A DNA stretch of 37,869 bases from JBBQRS01 sp038214535 (GCA_038214535.1 JBBQRS010000043.1:1-37869), one strand, 5' to 3'; shown: positions 7,983-16,010, numbered from the stretch's first letter. The notes: generated from the letters alone by a model not told the origin. Made by a program: numbers and translations.

Positions 7983-9188
7983 TTACCTCCACTGCCGCCC
8001 GCCGGTCAGTAGTTTGTTGCGCGCCTTCGGAGACATTTCGGGCAGGATGCCGCTCTGGAGCATGAACCCCAGCAGCATCTCCTCGAGGCGGGCGCGCTCG
8101 TTGGCGCTGACCACCGCCAGCTCATGGGCGCGCGCCAAGACGTACGGATAGCCTTCCGGTTCGCAATTGGCGAAAATCGCCGCCTGCGCTTTGTCCAGCT
8201 CGCGGGGGTCCTCAGCGACCCAACTCGGAACTTCGAGGCGCGCCATCACCGGTTCGTTTTTGGTGCGGGCCATGTTGGCGTAAACGAACGCGATCCGGTC
8301 GTTTGTCAGGGCCTCATAACGGCGATTGGCGTCTGTGTGTACGGTGAAAACCGCCGTGCGTTCGTTAGGCTGAAGGTCGTCGAAGATGGCGCGGTCGGTA
8401 AGATGCTGGTAATGATACGCGCGCAGCGTCTCGCGATTGATCGTTTCCGGCTTCATGCGGATCAACTCGAGGAGGCGCAAGACATAGGCGGAGTTGGGGT
8501 TGTCAATGTAACCGACGGGAATCGCGCGCGCTTGGTGCAGCCGCTCGAGTTGTTGGGCAGTGAACTCGATTTCACGCGCCATCGCCTCGGAGTCGTTCAT
8601 ATCCTGCCGAATCCACGGCAGCAGGGGGCCGTCCGTCATCGCCAGGATCGTCTGCGACAGGTCGCCGCCCAGCTCCCTGCGTTCCTGCTCCGCCAGGTCG
8701 GCCAACGCTTCGATCTCACGGCGCTGGCGTTGGATGCCCACATATTCGGCGGTCCTCAACTCGTTCGCGTCGTCGTAGACCTCTTTATCGGTAAAGAATA
8801 TTTCGGGGGCGCTGCCCACGGTGGGGGCCTGCCCGCTGCCGCGGCGCAGGACGATGCTCCCGATATTCAGCAGATAGTAGGGGCTGATTCCATCGGAGTC
8901 AGGGAAGATCTGGCTGCCGTCGGCGGCGATCAGGGTGACACGGGTGTGCAGGCCTTCCGGCGTGCGGGGTTCTACCAGGGCTTCGCCCAGGGGCACGGCC
9001 CCGCGCCGCCATGCGTCCTGCTCGCGCGCGAGCTCGATCTTGGCGAGGAGCTCTTCGGTGACTGCGGGGTTGGCTTTGAGGAGGGCGCGCGCTTCCGAAC
9101 TTAGCTCAAGATGCTTTGCCTGACGTTGGGCCATGACCTGGCCCATTTCATCAATTCGGGCGGTTAGTTTGTTCAGCTCGAGGGCCAA
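7983..9188 (-). CDS. nurA: NurA-domain nuclease
   Basis: The 401-residue protein has the NurA/RNase H-like nuclease signature. The first catalytic aspartate lies in LIAADGSQIFPD (~residues 87-98), a second acidic strand in ILAMTDGPLLPW (~182-193), and a late segment with H and E residues (ANCEPEGYPYVLARAHELAVV). NurA is a 5'-3' nuclease that forms a dimer on the HerA hexamer. The start is TTG, preceded by GGGAG 7-8 bases upstream. It is the first gene of the operon, directly behind the promoter at 9218-9246. Residues ~1-60 are helical, possibly coiled coil. Confidence 0.78.
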   Translation of the reverse strand: MALELNKLTARIDEMGQVMAQRQAKHLELSSEARALLKANPAVTEELLAKIELAREQDAWRRGAVPLGEALVEPRTPEGLHTRVTLIAADGSQIFPDSDGISPYYLLNIGSIVLRRGSGQAPTVGSAPEIFFTDKEVYDDANELRTAEYVGIQRQRREIEALADLAEQERRELGGDLSQTILAMTDGPLLPWIRQDMNDSEAMAREIEFTAQQLERLHQARAIPVGYIDNPNSAYVLRLLELIRMKPETINRETLRAYHYQHLTDRAIFDDLQPNERTAVFTVHTDANRRYEALTNDRIAFVYANMARTKNEPVMARLEVPSWVAEDPRELDKAQAAIFANCEPEGYPYVLARAHELAVVSANERARLEEMLLGFMLQSGILPEMSPKARNKLLTGGRQWR

Positions 9189-9217
9189 CGGTATCTCCCG
9201 AACAAATTTTCGTACTT

Positions 9218-9246
9218 ATTATAGCGAGGATGTCTCCTTTGGGCAA
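9218..9246 (-). promoter_or_regulatory. Promoter of the nurA operon
   Basis: On the minus strand a perfect -10 TATAAT (complement of 9218-9223) is preceded, after exactly 17 bases, by TTGCCC (complement of 9241-9246), which matches four of six -35 positions. A transcript would start near 9211, about 23 bases before the TTG start of nurA. Confidence 0.6.
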
Positions 9247-9250
9247 ACGA

Positions 9251-9279
9251 TTGACAAAACGCGCGCGCTGACATAAAAT
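9251..9279 (+). promoter_or_regulatory. Promoter of the propeller membrane-protein gene
   Basis: TTGACA (9251-9256) and TAAAAT (9274-9279) are separated by 17 bases. It is back to back with the nurA promoter: the two -35 boxes lie only 4 bases apart. The predicted leader before the ATG at 9415 is about 130 bases. Confidence 0.6.
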
Positions 9280-9310
9280 CAAGCGGAGATTCTTTGCTGT
9301 GTTCAACGTA

Positions 9311-9345
9311 CCCTGGTCGTTCAAGAGAATGACATAACCCCAGGG
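9311..9345 (+). other. Hairpin in the leader upstream of 9415
   Basis: An inner stem pairs 9316-9322 with 9327-9333 (one G-U) around an AAGA loop. It is capped outside by CCCTG/CAGGG (9311-9315 with 9341-9345), leaving a 7-base bulge. It lies in the predicted 5' leader and has no T-run, so it is not a terminator. Function unknown; it may stabilise or regulate the mRNA. The rest of the 226-base gap between nurA and 9415 holds the two promoters and a ribosome site (AGGAG, 9402-9406). Confidence 0.3.
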
Positions 9346-9414
9346 CATTTAGGGCGCAGCGACCGGCCGCAGAATGGTCTTTTTCGTCGGGTCGCCTCGA
9401 TAGGAGCACGCCAG

Positions 9415-11616
9415 ATGCCCGATTCACCCCGCACAGTGATTGGTCAATTCAGCATTTCGGGCGGACAGCCGCAGGGACGCGCAACCAATGCCCGGGCCGT
9501 TGAGCCCGCCGCGGACCTGCCGGAGTATGCGCGCGGCAAATTATATATGCTGGTGGAGATTATCGGCGCGGACGCCGGTAATGCCGCTTTGTATCGCCAG
9601 ATGCTTAACGCCGCGCAGATGGCCTTCTATGAAGATGGCGGTTCTCAGGCGGCTGCGCTGACACGCGCTGTGCGTGAGGCGCATTCCGTGCTGGTGCGCG
9701 CCAACCACACCCTCGAGGCGAGTTGGCGCGCGGGCATTACCCTGGCAGCGCTGCAAGGGTGGGGTCTGACCATCGCGCAAGCGGGGCCTGCGCTCTGTCT
9801 GGTGAGCCACCCCAGGACCGTCGAGCAGTTCCCCGGTGATGTGAGCGCATGGACGCAACCTGTCGGCGGCGCAGAACGGCCCGACGTCAAGATTTTTGAG
9901 ACGCGTGTCGAGCCGGGCAGCATGATCTTGCTGGCGCAAAGCGATTGGTTGAATCATGTGACGCCGGAACAGTTGGCCGTGGCTTCTACGGCGAACGACG
10001 TGGGCATCGCCGCCGATTACCTGGGCCAGATCGGGGGCAACGCCGATCTCAGCGCGCTGGTGGTTTTCGTCGGCGCGTCGAGCGCGGAGCCGGTGGTTGC
10101 GCCCCACGTGACGCCGCAGGAACCGAAGACCTCGGCGCCTGCCCCGGAAGTGGTTGCGACGGTTGCGAAGACCGGCATGTTTGCGGGCGTCGGCGGGCGG
10201 CTCTTCGGTCGCTCTCGCCCCGCGGAACAGGCTGTCGCGCCGGACCCCGCGCCGCCTGAGGCGATGCCGCCGGTCCCACCTCTGCTCCAACCCCCGCCCC
10301 CTGAGGCTGTCGTAGTGGCGCCGGAGCCCGAACCCGAGCCAGGTTTCGTCGCGATAGATGAGCCGGTGGATTACCCTGTGGGGTACGCCGTTTACGAAGA
10401 AAATATCGTTGAAAAACCGCGGCGCAGCCCGTGGCCGCTGGTGCTCGCACTGATCGTCATCCCGCTGATTGTCGGCGGCCTGGTGTTTGCCATGTGGTGG
10501 CTGCGGGCGCGTGAAGTCGAGGCAGACTTCCAACAGACCCTGGACGGCGCGTCGGCCGCCATTACCAGCGCCGCCGCGCTCACCGATGAGGATCTGGCGC
10601 GACTGAGTTTGGGAAAAGCCAAAGACTTTCTCGATAAGGCCTATATCACGCATCCCGACGACTCGCGCTACACCGAGGTCAAGAGCCGTTATCAGGATCA
10701 ACTCGAACGCGTCAATCACATCACGCCGATTTATGGCATTGTGCCCCTCTGGGCGTTCAAGAATGAGGGCAGCGACCTGAGCCGGGTAATCGTGAGCGGC
10801 GATTCGCTCTACGTGCTCGACAAGGGGCGCAACGAGGTGCAGCGTTTCGTCCTTTCGCCCCTCAAAGACAGCGTCACCCCCATGGATGGCGAAAAGCCGG
10901 TGTTGAGCAAGGGCCAGCAAGTGGATAGTGCCCTGATCACGGATTTCGTGGATATGACCTGGGTGGACGCGACCGGCAATCAGCGCAGCAGGCTGTTGAA
11001 TCTGGATACGGCCCGCAATCTGTTCAGCTATGATGTGACCTGGGGGCCGGCGAAAGTGCCGCTCGCATCGCCCGAAAAGATCGGCGCACCGCTGCTGACC
11101 AGCGGCTATAATGGCAATCTCTATGTCGCCGATGGGCAGGCGGGCCAGATCTGGCGCTATCGGCCCGGCCAGAACGGATATGAGAACGCGCCGGAGCCTT
11201 ACCTGGCGGACGGTAAGAGCGTCGGCATGGACGGCGTCCAGGAGATGGCGATTGACGGCAGCGTATGGCTGCTCTTCTCCGATAACCGGCTGCTCAAATT
11301 CCTGGGCGGCGCGCAACAGCCGTTCGAGTTAAGCGGCCTGCCCGACGACATGAGCGCGCCCGCGTCGCTGGCCGTGATGCAGAACGGCGATAAGCTCTAC
11401 ATCGCAGACGCGGGCAACCAACGCATTCTCGAGTTGGACAAGAACGGCAACTTCCAGCGCCAGTTGTGGTCGCGCGATGGCGATGAACTCAAGGACATGC
11501 GCAGCATCTTCCTGGATGAGGCGGGGGGCGCATTCTTCATCCTGACTGGCGACATGCTCTACAAGGCGCCGCTGCCCGAGGCGGCGACGCCGGAGACTCC
11601 CGCAGCGACACAGTAG
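9415..11616 (+). CDS. Membrane protein: PP2C-like N-terminus, Pro-rich linker, one TM helix, extracytoplasmic beta-propeller
   Basis: The 733-residue protein has four parts. Residues ~1-220 resemble a degenerate PP2C-type fold (helix pair, GITLAALQGWGLTIAQAGPALCLV strand region, SMILLAQSDWLNHV), but I do not see the metal-binding aspartates of active phosphatases. Residues ~225-325 are a Pro/Glu/Ala-rich linker. One transmembrane helix lies at ~340-362 with basic residues before it. The rest contains propeller or NHL-like blades (SGDSLYVLDKGRNEVQRF; KLYIADAGNQRILELDKNG). This suggests a cytoplasmic pseudophosphatase coupled to an external sensor or binding domain. AGGAG lies 8 bases before the ATG. 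The PP2C call is weaker than the TM and propeller calls. Confidence 0.6.
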   Translation: MPDSPRTVIGQFSISGGQPQGRATNARAVEPAADLPEYARGKLYMLVEIIGADAGNAALYRQMLNAAQMAFYEDGGSQAAALTRAVREAHSVLVRANHTLEASWRAGITLAALQGWGLTIAQAGPALCLVSHPRTVEQFPGDVSAWTQPVGGAERPDVKIFETRVEPGSMILLAQSDWLNHVTPEQLAVASTANDVGIAADYLGQIGGNADLSALVVFVGASSAEPVVAPHVTPQEPKTSAPAPEVVATVAKTGMFAGVGGRLFGRSRPAEQAVAPDPAPPEAMPPVPPLLQPPPPEAVVVAPEPEPEPGFVAIDEPVDYPVGYAVYEENIVEKPRRSPWPLVLALIVIPLIVGGLVFAMWWLRAREVEADFQQTLDGASAAITSAAALTDEDLARLSLGKAKDFLDKAYITHPDDSRYTEVKSRYQDQLERVNHITPIYGIVPLWAFKNEGSDLSRVIVSGDSLYVLDKGRNEVQRFVLSPLKDSVTPMDGEKPVLSKGQQVDSALITDFVDMTWVDATGNQRSRLLNLDTARNLFSYDVTWGPAKVPLASPEKIGAPLLTSGYNGNLYVADGQAGQIWRYRPGQNGYENAPEPYLADGKSVGMDGVQEMAIDGSVWLLFSDNRLLKFLGGAQQPFELSGLPDDMSAPASLAVMQNGDKLYIADAGNQRILELDKNGNFQRQLWSRDGDELKDMRSIFLDEAGGAFFILTGDMLYKAPLPEAATPETPAATQ

Positions 11617-11646
11617 TCTGCCGCATTCTTTGGAACGTTTTTGCGC

Positions 11647-11676
11647 CGAGCGCCGTCTTCCACAAGACGGTGCTCG
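11647..11676 (+). terminator. Candidate terminator after the propeller gene
   Basis: A 13-base-pair stem (11647-11659 with 11664-11676, one G-U) closes a CCAC loop and is followed by TGTTTCG, a poor U-tract. It starts 30 bases after the stop codon. It could end transcription in part, or be a symmetric repeat. Confidence 0.4.
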
Positions 11677-11709
11677 TGTTTCGAGTCGTCGCATCCATCT
11701 CGGGCGGCT

Positions 11710-11738
11710 TTGGGCCTTTGCGGGGCCGCGCATATAAT
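11710..11738 (+). promoter_or_regulatory. Promoter giving a leaderless mRNA for the LCP gene
   Basis: A perfect TATAAT (11733-11738) lies 17 bases after a weak -35 (TTGGGC, 11710-11715). The ATG of the LCP gene is at 11747, only 8 bases after the -10 box, so transcription would start at or next to the start codon. No Shine-Dalgarno sequence fits in the gap. Confidence 0.55.
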
Positions 11739-11746
11739 AGAGACTT

Positions 11747-13183
11747 ATGGATTACGTACCACAAGATACATCTACGGCGGTCCAGCGGCATCGCGCCGTC
11801 TGGCCGGGTTTGTTGCTGGGCGCGCTGCTGCTGCTGTTTGTGGCGTCTTTCGTCTACGCCGCTTATGTCCTCGTAGATTGGGGCAAGCAGACCGTTACCC
11901 AGGTCCCCGATATGCCTCCGCTGGCGCTGCCCCAACTCGTGCGCTCGATCCCGGCGCAGGAATCTACCGAATCGAGCGCGGTGATTGCCTTTAACCAACC
12001 TGCGCAGAACACCCAGGATGAGGCGCGGCCGCTGGTCTCGAAGCGGGTGACGGTGCTGCTGATGGGGGTAGACAATCGCCCCGGGCAAACCGTTTCCCGC
12101 ACCGATTCGATCATGGTGATCACCCTCAACCCGGAAGATTCGACCCTGGGGATGTTTTCGCTGCCGCGTGATCTGCTGGTGACTGTGCCCGGCTTCGGGG
12201 ATGTCGTCAAGATCAACATGGTGCATGTGCTGGGTGAGATTCGCCAATATCCTGGCGGCGGCCCCCAGTTGCTCAAGGAGACGGTCGAGGACTTGCTGGG
12301 CTACCCGGTGGATTATTACGTGCGGATGAACTTCGACGGCTTCCGGCAGGTGATTGACCTGATCGGCGGCATTGACATCAACGTGCCGCGTGAGATTCGC
12401 GACGATCTGTATCCGGACGAGAATTACGGGTATGATCCGCTCTATATCCCAGCCGGCACCAATCACATGGACGGGGCGCTATCGCTGAAGTATGCGCGCA
12501 CGCGTCACGCGGATTCCGATTACGGGCGCGCGGATCGTCAGCAGCAGGTGTTGATGGCGGTGCGCGAAAAGATCATGCAGCCGGGCCAACTGGCCTCATT
12601 GCTGCCGCGCCTGCCCGGTCTCGCGATGGCGATGGCGAACACCGTGCAGACCGATATGCCGGTGGAGAAGGCCATCACCCTGGCGCGCGCCCTGGGCGAG
12701 ATGGAGCAGAAAGCCCCGCAGCGCGTGGTGATTGACAACACCGTTGGCGTGGTCACGCTCGATCCCAAGCTGGGGTACATCCTGACGCCCGACCTGGCGA
12801 AGTTGCGCGCCGCGGCCGATTCGATCTTCGCGGAGAAGATCGTGGCGGTGGATGGGGTGGATGTCGAGCGCAAGGCAATTGCCGATGAAGGCGCGCGGCT
12901 GCTGGTGTTGAACGGCACGACGCAGGAGGGCCTGGGCGCGCAGACGGCTGCGGATCTGGGCAAGCAGGGTTTTGCCGTCTCAGTGGTCGGCAACGCCGCG
13001 ACCGCAAATTTCACCGATACGGTGCTCATCAGCCACGGCGACACCAAACCGCAGACGCTCGAGGCCCTGGTGCGGCTGTTTGGCATCTCACCGGACAACG
13101 TGCGCTCGGAGCCGCCGTCGAATGACGCGGATCTGACGTTAATCGTCGGCAGCGATCGCCTGCCCCAGGCCGCTGCGCCCTGA
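11747..13183 (+). CDS. LytR-CpsA-Psr (LCP) family cell-envelope glycopolymer transferase
   Basis: The 478-residue protein has an N-terminal cytoplasmic stretch, one transmembrane helix (~24-48), an LCP catalytic domain (~100-270) and a C-terminal LytR_C domain (~385-470). LCP motifs include VLLMGVDNRPG, RTDSIMVITL, FSLPRDLLV, a GGIDINVP segment and LKYARTRHADSDYGRADRQQ, which carry the arginines and aspartates that bind the polyprenyl-pyrophosphate substrate. LCP enzymes attach polymers to peptidoglycan or another wall acceptor at the outer membrane face. The gene appears to have its own leaderless promoter and a terminator at 13299-13332. Confidence 0.9.
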   Translation: MDYVPQDTSTAVQRHRAVWPGLLLGALLLLFVASFVYAAYVLVDWGKQTVTQVPDMPPLALPQLVRSIPAQESTESSAVIAFNQPAQNTQDEARPLVSKRVTVLLMGVDNRPGQTVSRTDSIMVITLNPEDSTLGMFSLPRDLLVTVPGFGDVVKINMVHVLGEIRQYPGGGPQLLKETVEDLLGYPVDYYVRMNFDGFRQVIDLIGGIDINVPREIRDDLYPDENYGYDPLYIPAGTNHMDGALSLKYARTRHADSDYGRADRQQQVLMAVREKIMQPGQLASLLPRLPGLAMAMANTVQTDMPVEKAITLARALGEMEQKAPQRVVIDNTVGVVTLDPKLGYILTPDLAKLRAAADSIFAEKIVAVDGVDVERKAIADEGARLLVLNGTTQEGLGAQTAADLGKQGFAVSVVGNAATANFTDTVLISHGDTKPQTLEALVRLFGISPDNVRSEPPSNDADLTLIVGSDRLPQAAAP

Positions 13184-13298
13184 GGCGCGGAATTTTCAAG
13201 AGATCTGCAGGGCAGGGCGCCCCTGCTCCTACAGGAAAACAGATGCGTCGCGCAGCGGCGAGGTTTCCTCGCCCCGCCAATGAAATATGAGTTAAACC

Positions 13299-13332
13299 GA
13301 CCGCGGGATATGAGTCCAGCGGTCTTTTATTT
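13299..13332 (+). terminator. Intrinsic terminator after the LCP gene
   Basis: GACCGC (13299-13304) pairs with GCGGTC (13319-13324) across a 14-base loop and is followed by TTTTATTT. About 115 bases separate it from the LCP stop. In between lies a second hairpin (GCGGCGAGG...CCTCGCC, about 13255-13278) without a U-tract and a degenerate GC-rich stretch resembling interspersed repeats. Confidence 0.5.
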
Positions 13333-13407
13333 GCGCCGCGGTGTACTGCCGCAGGCTCGATAGCTACACCAGGCCTTATCAATCGCAAACGCATATGATT
13401 GGCGTCA

Positions 13408-13436
13408 TTGCGACAGTTATGCGGGTCGCTCATAAT
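13408..13436 (+). promoter_or_regulatory. Promoter of the DRTGG/CBS/PHP regulatory genes
   Basis: TTGCGA (13408-13413) and CATAAT (13431-13436) are spaced by 17 bases and match the sigma70 consensus at four and five positions. Transcription would begin near 13443, immediately before the hairpin at 13448. Confidence 0.45.
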
Positions 13437-13447
13437 GAGGGCGTCTT

Positions 13448-13484
13448 CCGGGAGCGCAGACAACTCTGGCTCCCGGTGTTTATT
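13448..13484 (+). terminator. Leader hairpin with U-rich tail (possible attenuator)
   Basis: CCGGGAGC (13448-13455) pairs perfectly with GCTCCCGG (13469-13476) around a 13-base loop and is followed by TGTTTATT. It stands between the putative start of transcription and the ribosome site (AAAGGA, about 13496-13500) of the first DRTGG gene, the position of a transcription attenuator. Confidence 0.4.
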
Positions 13485-13506
13485 CCCCAATATGCAAAGG
13501 ACTCCG

Positions 13507-13869
13507 ATGCACCTGCACCAGATCCTGGACCTTGTAGATGCCAGGTTGATTTCTTCCGATGCCGACATTGAAGCGGATATGCGTTCCGGTTTTGCCGCGG
13601 ATTTGATGAGCGACGCGCTGCGTTACGATCTGGCGCAATCATTGCTGCTCACCGGTCTCGCCGGTGCGCACCACTTGCGCACCGGCGAGATGGCCGACGT
13701 GACGGCGATCCTGTTGGTCCGCGGCAAGCAGCCCCCGCCGGAAATGCTGGAGTTGGCGCATGAGGTGGGCATCCCGATCCTGGCGACCGATTTGATTATG
13801 TTCGAGGCGTGCGGGCGGTTGTTCGCCGCCGGGCTGCCGGCCTGCCGCAGGCGCAACGGCCAGGATTGA
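13507..13869 (+). CDS. DRTGG-domain regulatory protein
   Basis: The ATG at 13507 follows AAAGGA by six bases and gives 120 residues; a longer frame begins at 13399 but crosses the hairpin and promoter. Almost the whole protein is a DRTGG domain (FAADLMSDALRYDLAQSLLLTG, ADVTAILLVRG, EVGIPILATDLIMFE). This small domain often occurs next to CBS domains and in gene clusters of bifurcating hydrogenases; its ligand is not known to me. It leads a run of three regulatory genes before the hydrogenase. The same domain recurs at the N-terminus of the PHP protein two genes on. Confidence 0.75.
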   Translation: MHLHQILDLVDARLISSDADIEADMRSGFAADLMSDALRYDLAQSLLLTGLAGAHHLRTGEMADVTAILLVRGKQPPPEMLELAHEVGIPILATDLIMFEACGRLFAAGLPACRRRNGQD

Positions 13870-13887
13870 GACGCAAAAAGAGGACTC

Positions 13888-14811
13888 ATGGCCGCGATCC
13901 AGAAAGCGCAAGAACTGGCGTATGTGCTCAAAGTGGGCATGGTGATGACGCGCGATGCTATCACGGCGACGCCTGAGATGACCATGCGCGAGATCGGCGC
14001 CATCATGCGTGATCGGCGTATCTCCGGGCTGCCTGTGCTTCAGGGCGATCAACTGGTGGGCATCGTGAGCTTGCAAAACCTCATCACCGCGATGGAGCGG
14101 GGCGCGATGGAGGCGACGGTTGGCGGCTACATGACGCGCTCGCTGTATACCATCCATGAAGACGAGCCGGTGACGCGCGCGTTGGAGATTTTCGCCCGCA
14201 GCGGCGTGGGACGGCTGGTTGTGGTGAACGCCGCCGATCAACTGGTGGGCGTGCTCACCCCCGGCGACATCACCCGCGGCCTGTTGCGGGCGCTGCAAGA
14301 CGCGTTCCAGATCGAGGAGGAACGCCGGTATCGCGCCAGCCAGGTGTTCGACGACATCGCTTCCGACCGCACCAGCGTCGTGCTGTGTTATGACGTGGTG
14401 GTGGGCGATTTCAACCGGGCGGGGCGCGCCTCGAGCACCCTCAAGCAGGCGTTGAACCGCATTGGCGTCAAGCCGCGCATCGTGCGCCGGGCCGCGATCA
14501 TCTCCTACGAGGCCGAGATGAACATCGTGATTCATTCGGCTACCGGCGGAGGAATCATTGCGGAAGTGACGCCCGATCGGATTTCGATTGTGGCGCACGA
14601 CGCCGGCCCCGGCATCCCCGACATCGAGCAGGCGTTGCAACCCGGTTTTTCGACCGCGCCCGATTGGATCCGCGAGATGGGGTTCGGGGCCGGCATGGGG
14701 CTGGATAACATCCGCGGCTGCGCCGATGAGATGCGCCTGGAGTCGTCGCCCGAGACGGGCACGCGTCTGGAAACCATCATCTATTTGGAAACGGATAAGG
14801 AGCAGGGTTGA
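13888..14811 (+). CDS. CBS-CBS-HATPase protein (anti-sigma-like ATP-binding regulator)
   Basis: Residues ~15-135 hold two CBS domains (VMTRDAITATPEMTMREIG...GLPVLQGDQLVGIVS; YMTRSLYTIHEDEPVTRAL...LVVVNAADQLVGVLT), which bind adenosine nucleotides. Residues ~165-305 form a GHKL ATPase of the RsbW/RsbT type: N box EAEMNIVIHS, G1 DAGPGIPD, G2 GFGAGMGLDN. There is no histidine-phosphorylation domain. Such a protein could sense cellular energy charge and change a partner through its ATPase. The ATG is 18 bases after the DRTGG gene, inside its operon. The partner is not identifiable from the window. Confidence 0.8.
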   Translation: MAAIQKAQELAYVLKVGMVMTRDAITATPEMTMREIGAIMRDRRISGLPVLQGDQLVGIVSLQNLITAMERGAMEATVGGYMTRSLYTIHEDEPVTRALEIFARSGVGRLVVVNAADQLVGVLTPGDITRGLLRALQDAFQIEEERRYRASQVFDDIASDRTSVVLCYDVVVGDFNRAGRASSTLKQALNRIGVKPRIVRRAAIISYEAEMNIVIHSATGGGIIAEVTPDRISIVAHDAGPGIPDIEQALQPGFSTAPDWIREMGFGAGMGLDNIRGCADEMRLESSPETGTRLETIIYLETDKEQG

Positions 14812-14812
14812 G

Positions 14813-15883
14813 ATGCGTGTCGCTGATGTGGTGGAAGCATTGTCGCTGACGGTGAGCGCCGGGCAGACCGGCCTGGCGCGCGAGGTGACCGGGGGTTATG
14901 CCGCTGATATGTTGAGTTGCGCGATGGCCGGCGCGAGCGCGGGCGACGTATGGGTGACCTTACAGGGTCACCTGAACGTCGTCGCCGTGGCCGATCTGAA
15001 CGACCTGGCCGCCGTGATCGTGACGGAGGGTAAGCCGGTGGCGTCCGACGCGCTGGCGAAGGCGGACGCCACCGGCGTGCCCATCTTGACGACAGACATG
15101 CCCACGTTCGAAATTGTGGGCCCGCCTGTGGGAGATGGGCGTCGGCGCGTGAAACCGGAAGTGAGCATGGCGGCTGATCTGCACATGCACACGGTGCTGT
15201 CACCCTGCGCCGAGGTTGAGATGATCCCGCCGCTCATCGTGCGACGCGCGCTCGAATGCGGGTTACGCCTGATTGCCGTTACCGACCACAACACCGCGGG
15301 CAACTGTGCGGCGATGATGCAGGCCGCGCGCGGCGCGGGGTTAACTGTTCTGCCGGGGATGGAGGTGCAGACACGAGAAGAGGTACACGTCTTGTGCCTG
15401 TTCGACACGCTGGCGCAGGCGTTGGCGTGGGAAGTGGTGGTCTATGCCGCGCTGCCGGATGCCCTCAACCCGGAAGACGCCTTCGGGGCGCAATACGTGG
15501 TGGACGCCGAGGGGGAGTACGTGCGCACCGAAACGCGCTTATTGCTCACCTCGACCGATCTTTCGTTGGATGATGTGGTCGCACAGGTGAACGCATTGGG
15601 CGGCGCGGCCATCCCCGCGCACGTTGACCGGCCCATGTTTGGCCTGCTGGCGCAACTTGGTTTTGCCCCGCCGGGGCTTGACGTGGCTGCGATGGAAATC
15701 TCGCGGCACACCGATGCCGCGATGTTGGTGGGTGAGCATCCCGAGTTGGCGGCGTGGCCGTTAATCACCGGCAGTGACGCCCACCGGCTGGATGAGATGG
15801 GGCCGACCCTCTCTTTTCACGCGCCGGTCAGCGATATTGCCACGTTGCGCGCGGCGCTGGCGCAAGCGATACAGTGTGCGTAA
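14813..15883 (+). CDS. DRTGG-PHP fusion protein (predicted metal-dependent phosphoesterase)
   Basis: The ATG at 14813 begins one base after the previous TGA and has AAGGAG 10 bases upstream; the product is 356 residues. Residues ~1-110 are a DRTGG domain. From ~120 a PHP domain carries the expected metal ligands: HMH (ADLHMHTVLSP), TDHN, PGMEVQT, a histidine in VHVLCLF, IPAHVDRP, and SDAH near the end. All visible ligand motifs are present, so it should be an active phosphoesterase. In Firmicutes and Thermotogae, PHP and DRTGG genes commonly stand beside electron-bifurcating [FeFe] hydrogenases; here they stand beside a [NiFe] enzyme. The substrate is unknown. Confidence 0.82.
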   Translation: MRVADVVEALSLTVSAGQTGLAREVTGGYAADMLSCAMAGASAGDVWVTLQGHLNVVAVADLNDLAAVIVTEGKPVASDALAKADATGVPILTTDMPTFEIVGPPVGDGRRRVKPEVSMAADLHMHTVLSPCAEVEMIPPLIVRRALECGLRLIAVTDHNTAGNCAAMMQAARGAGLTVLPGMEVQTREEVHVLCLFDTLAQALAWEVVVYAALPDALNPEDAFGAQYVVDAEGEYVRTETRLLLTSTDLSLDDVVAQVNALGGAAIPAHVDRPMFGLLAQLGFAPPGLDVAAMEISRHTDAAMLVGEHPELAAWPLITGSDAHRLDEMGPTLSFHAPVSDIATLRAALAQAIQCA

Positions 15884-15950
15884 TGATGCGGATATGATAA
15901 AGGTCATGGTCACAACCCGTGGCTGGTGCTATGCTTGCAGATGAAGCTAC

Positions 15951-15964
15951 GTGATTTATTTCAC
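15951..15964 (+). promoter_or_regulatory. GTGA-N6-TCAC palindrome, candidate CRP/FNR-family operator
   Basis: GTGATTTATTTCAC is a symmetric match to the core of CRP/FNR-superfamily sites and lies 100 bases before the start of the NuoE-like gene. A similar pair of half-sites with 5-base spacing follows at 15973-15985. A GTGACA...CATAAG pair (15973-15978 and 15995-16000) could be a weak promoter. Binding is inferred only from symmetry. Confidence 0.35.
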
Positions 15965-16010
15965 ACTTCGCGGTGACACAATCACAGCCGAGTGCATAAG
16001 GGATTCGCGA

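Noticed and set aside
9541..11316. 591-codon open frame on the minus strand
   Set aside because: It mirrors the plus-strand propeller gene, has low-complexity R/H/Q-rich translation and no recognisable motif; GC-rich codon use produces such shadows.
13399..13506. Longer N-terminus for the first DRTGG protein
   Set aside because: The extension crosses a promoter-like element and a perfect hairpin, has no domain similarity, and the ATG at 13507 has a ribosome site.
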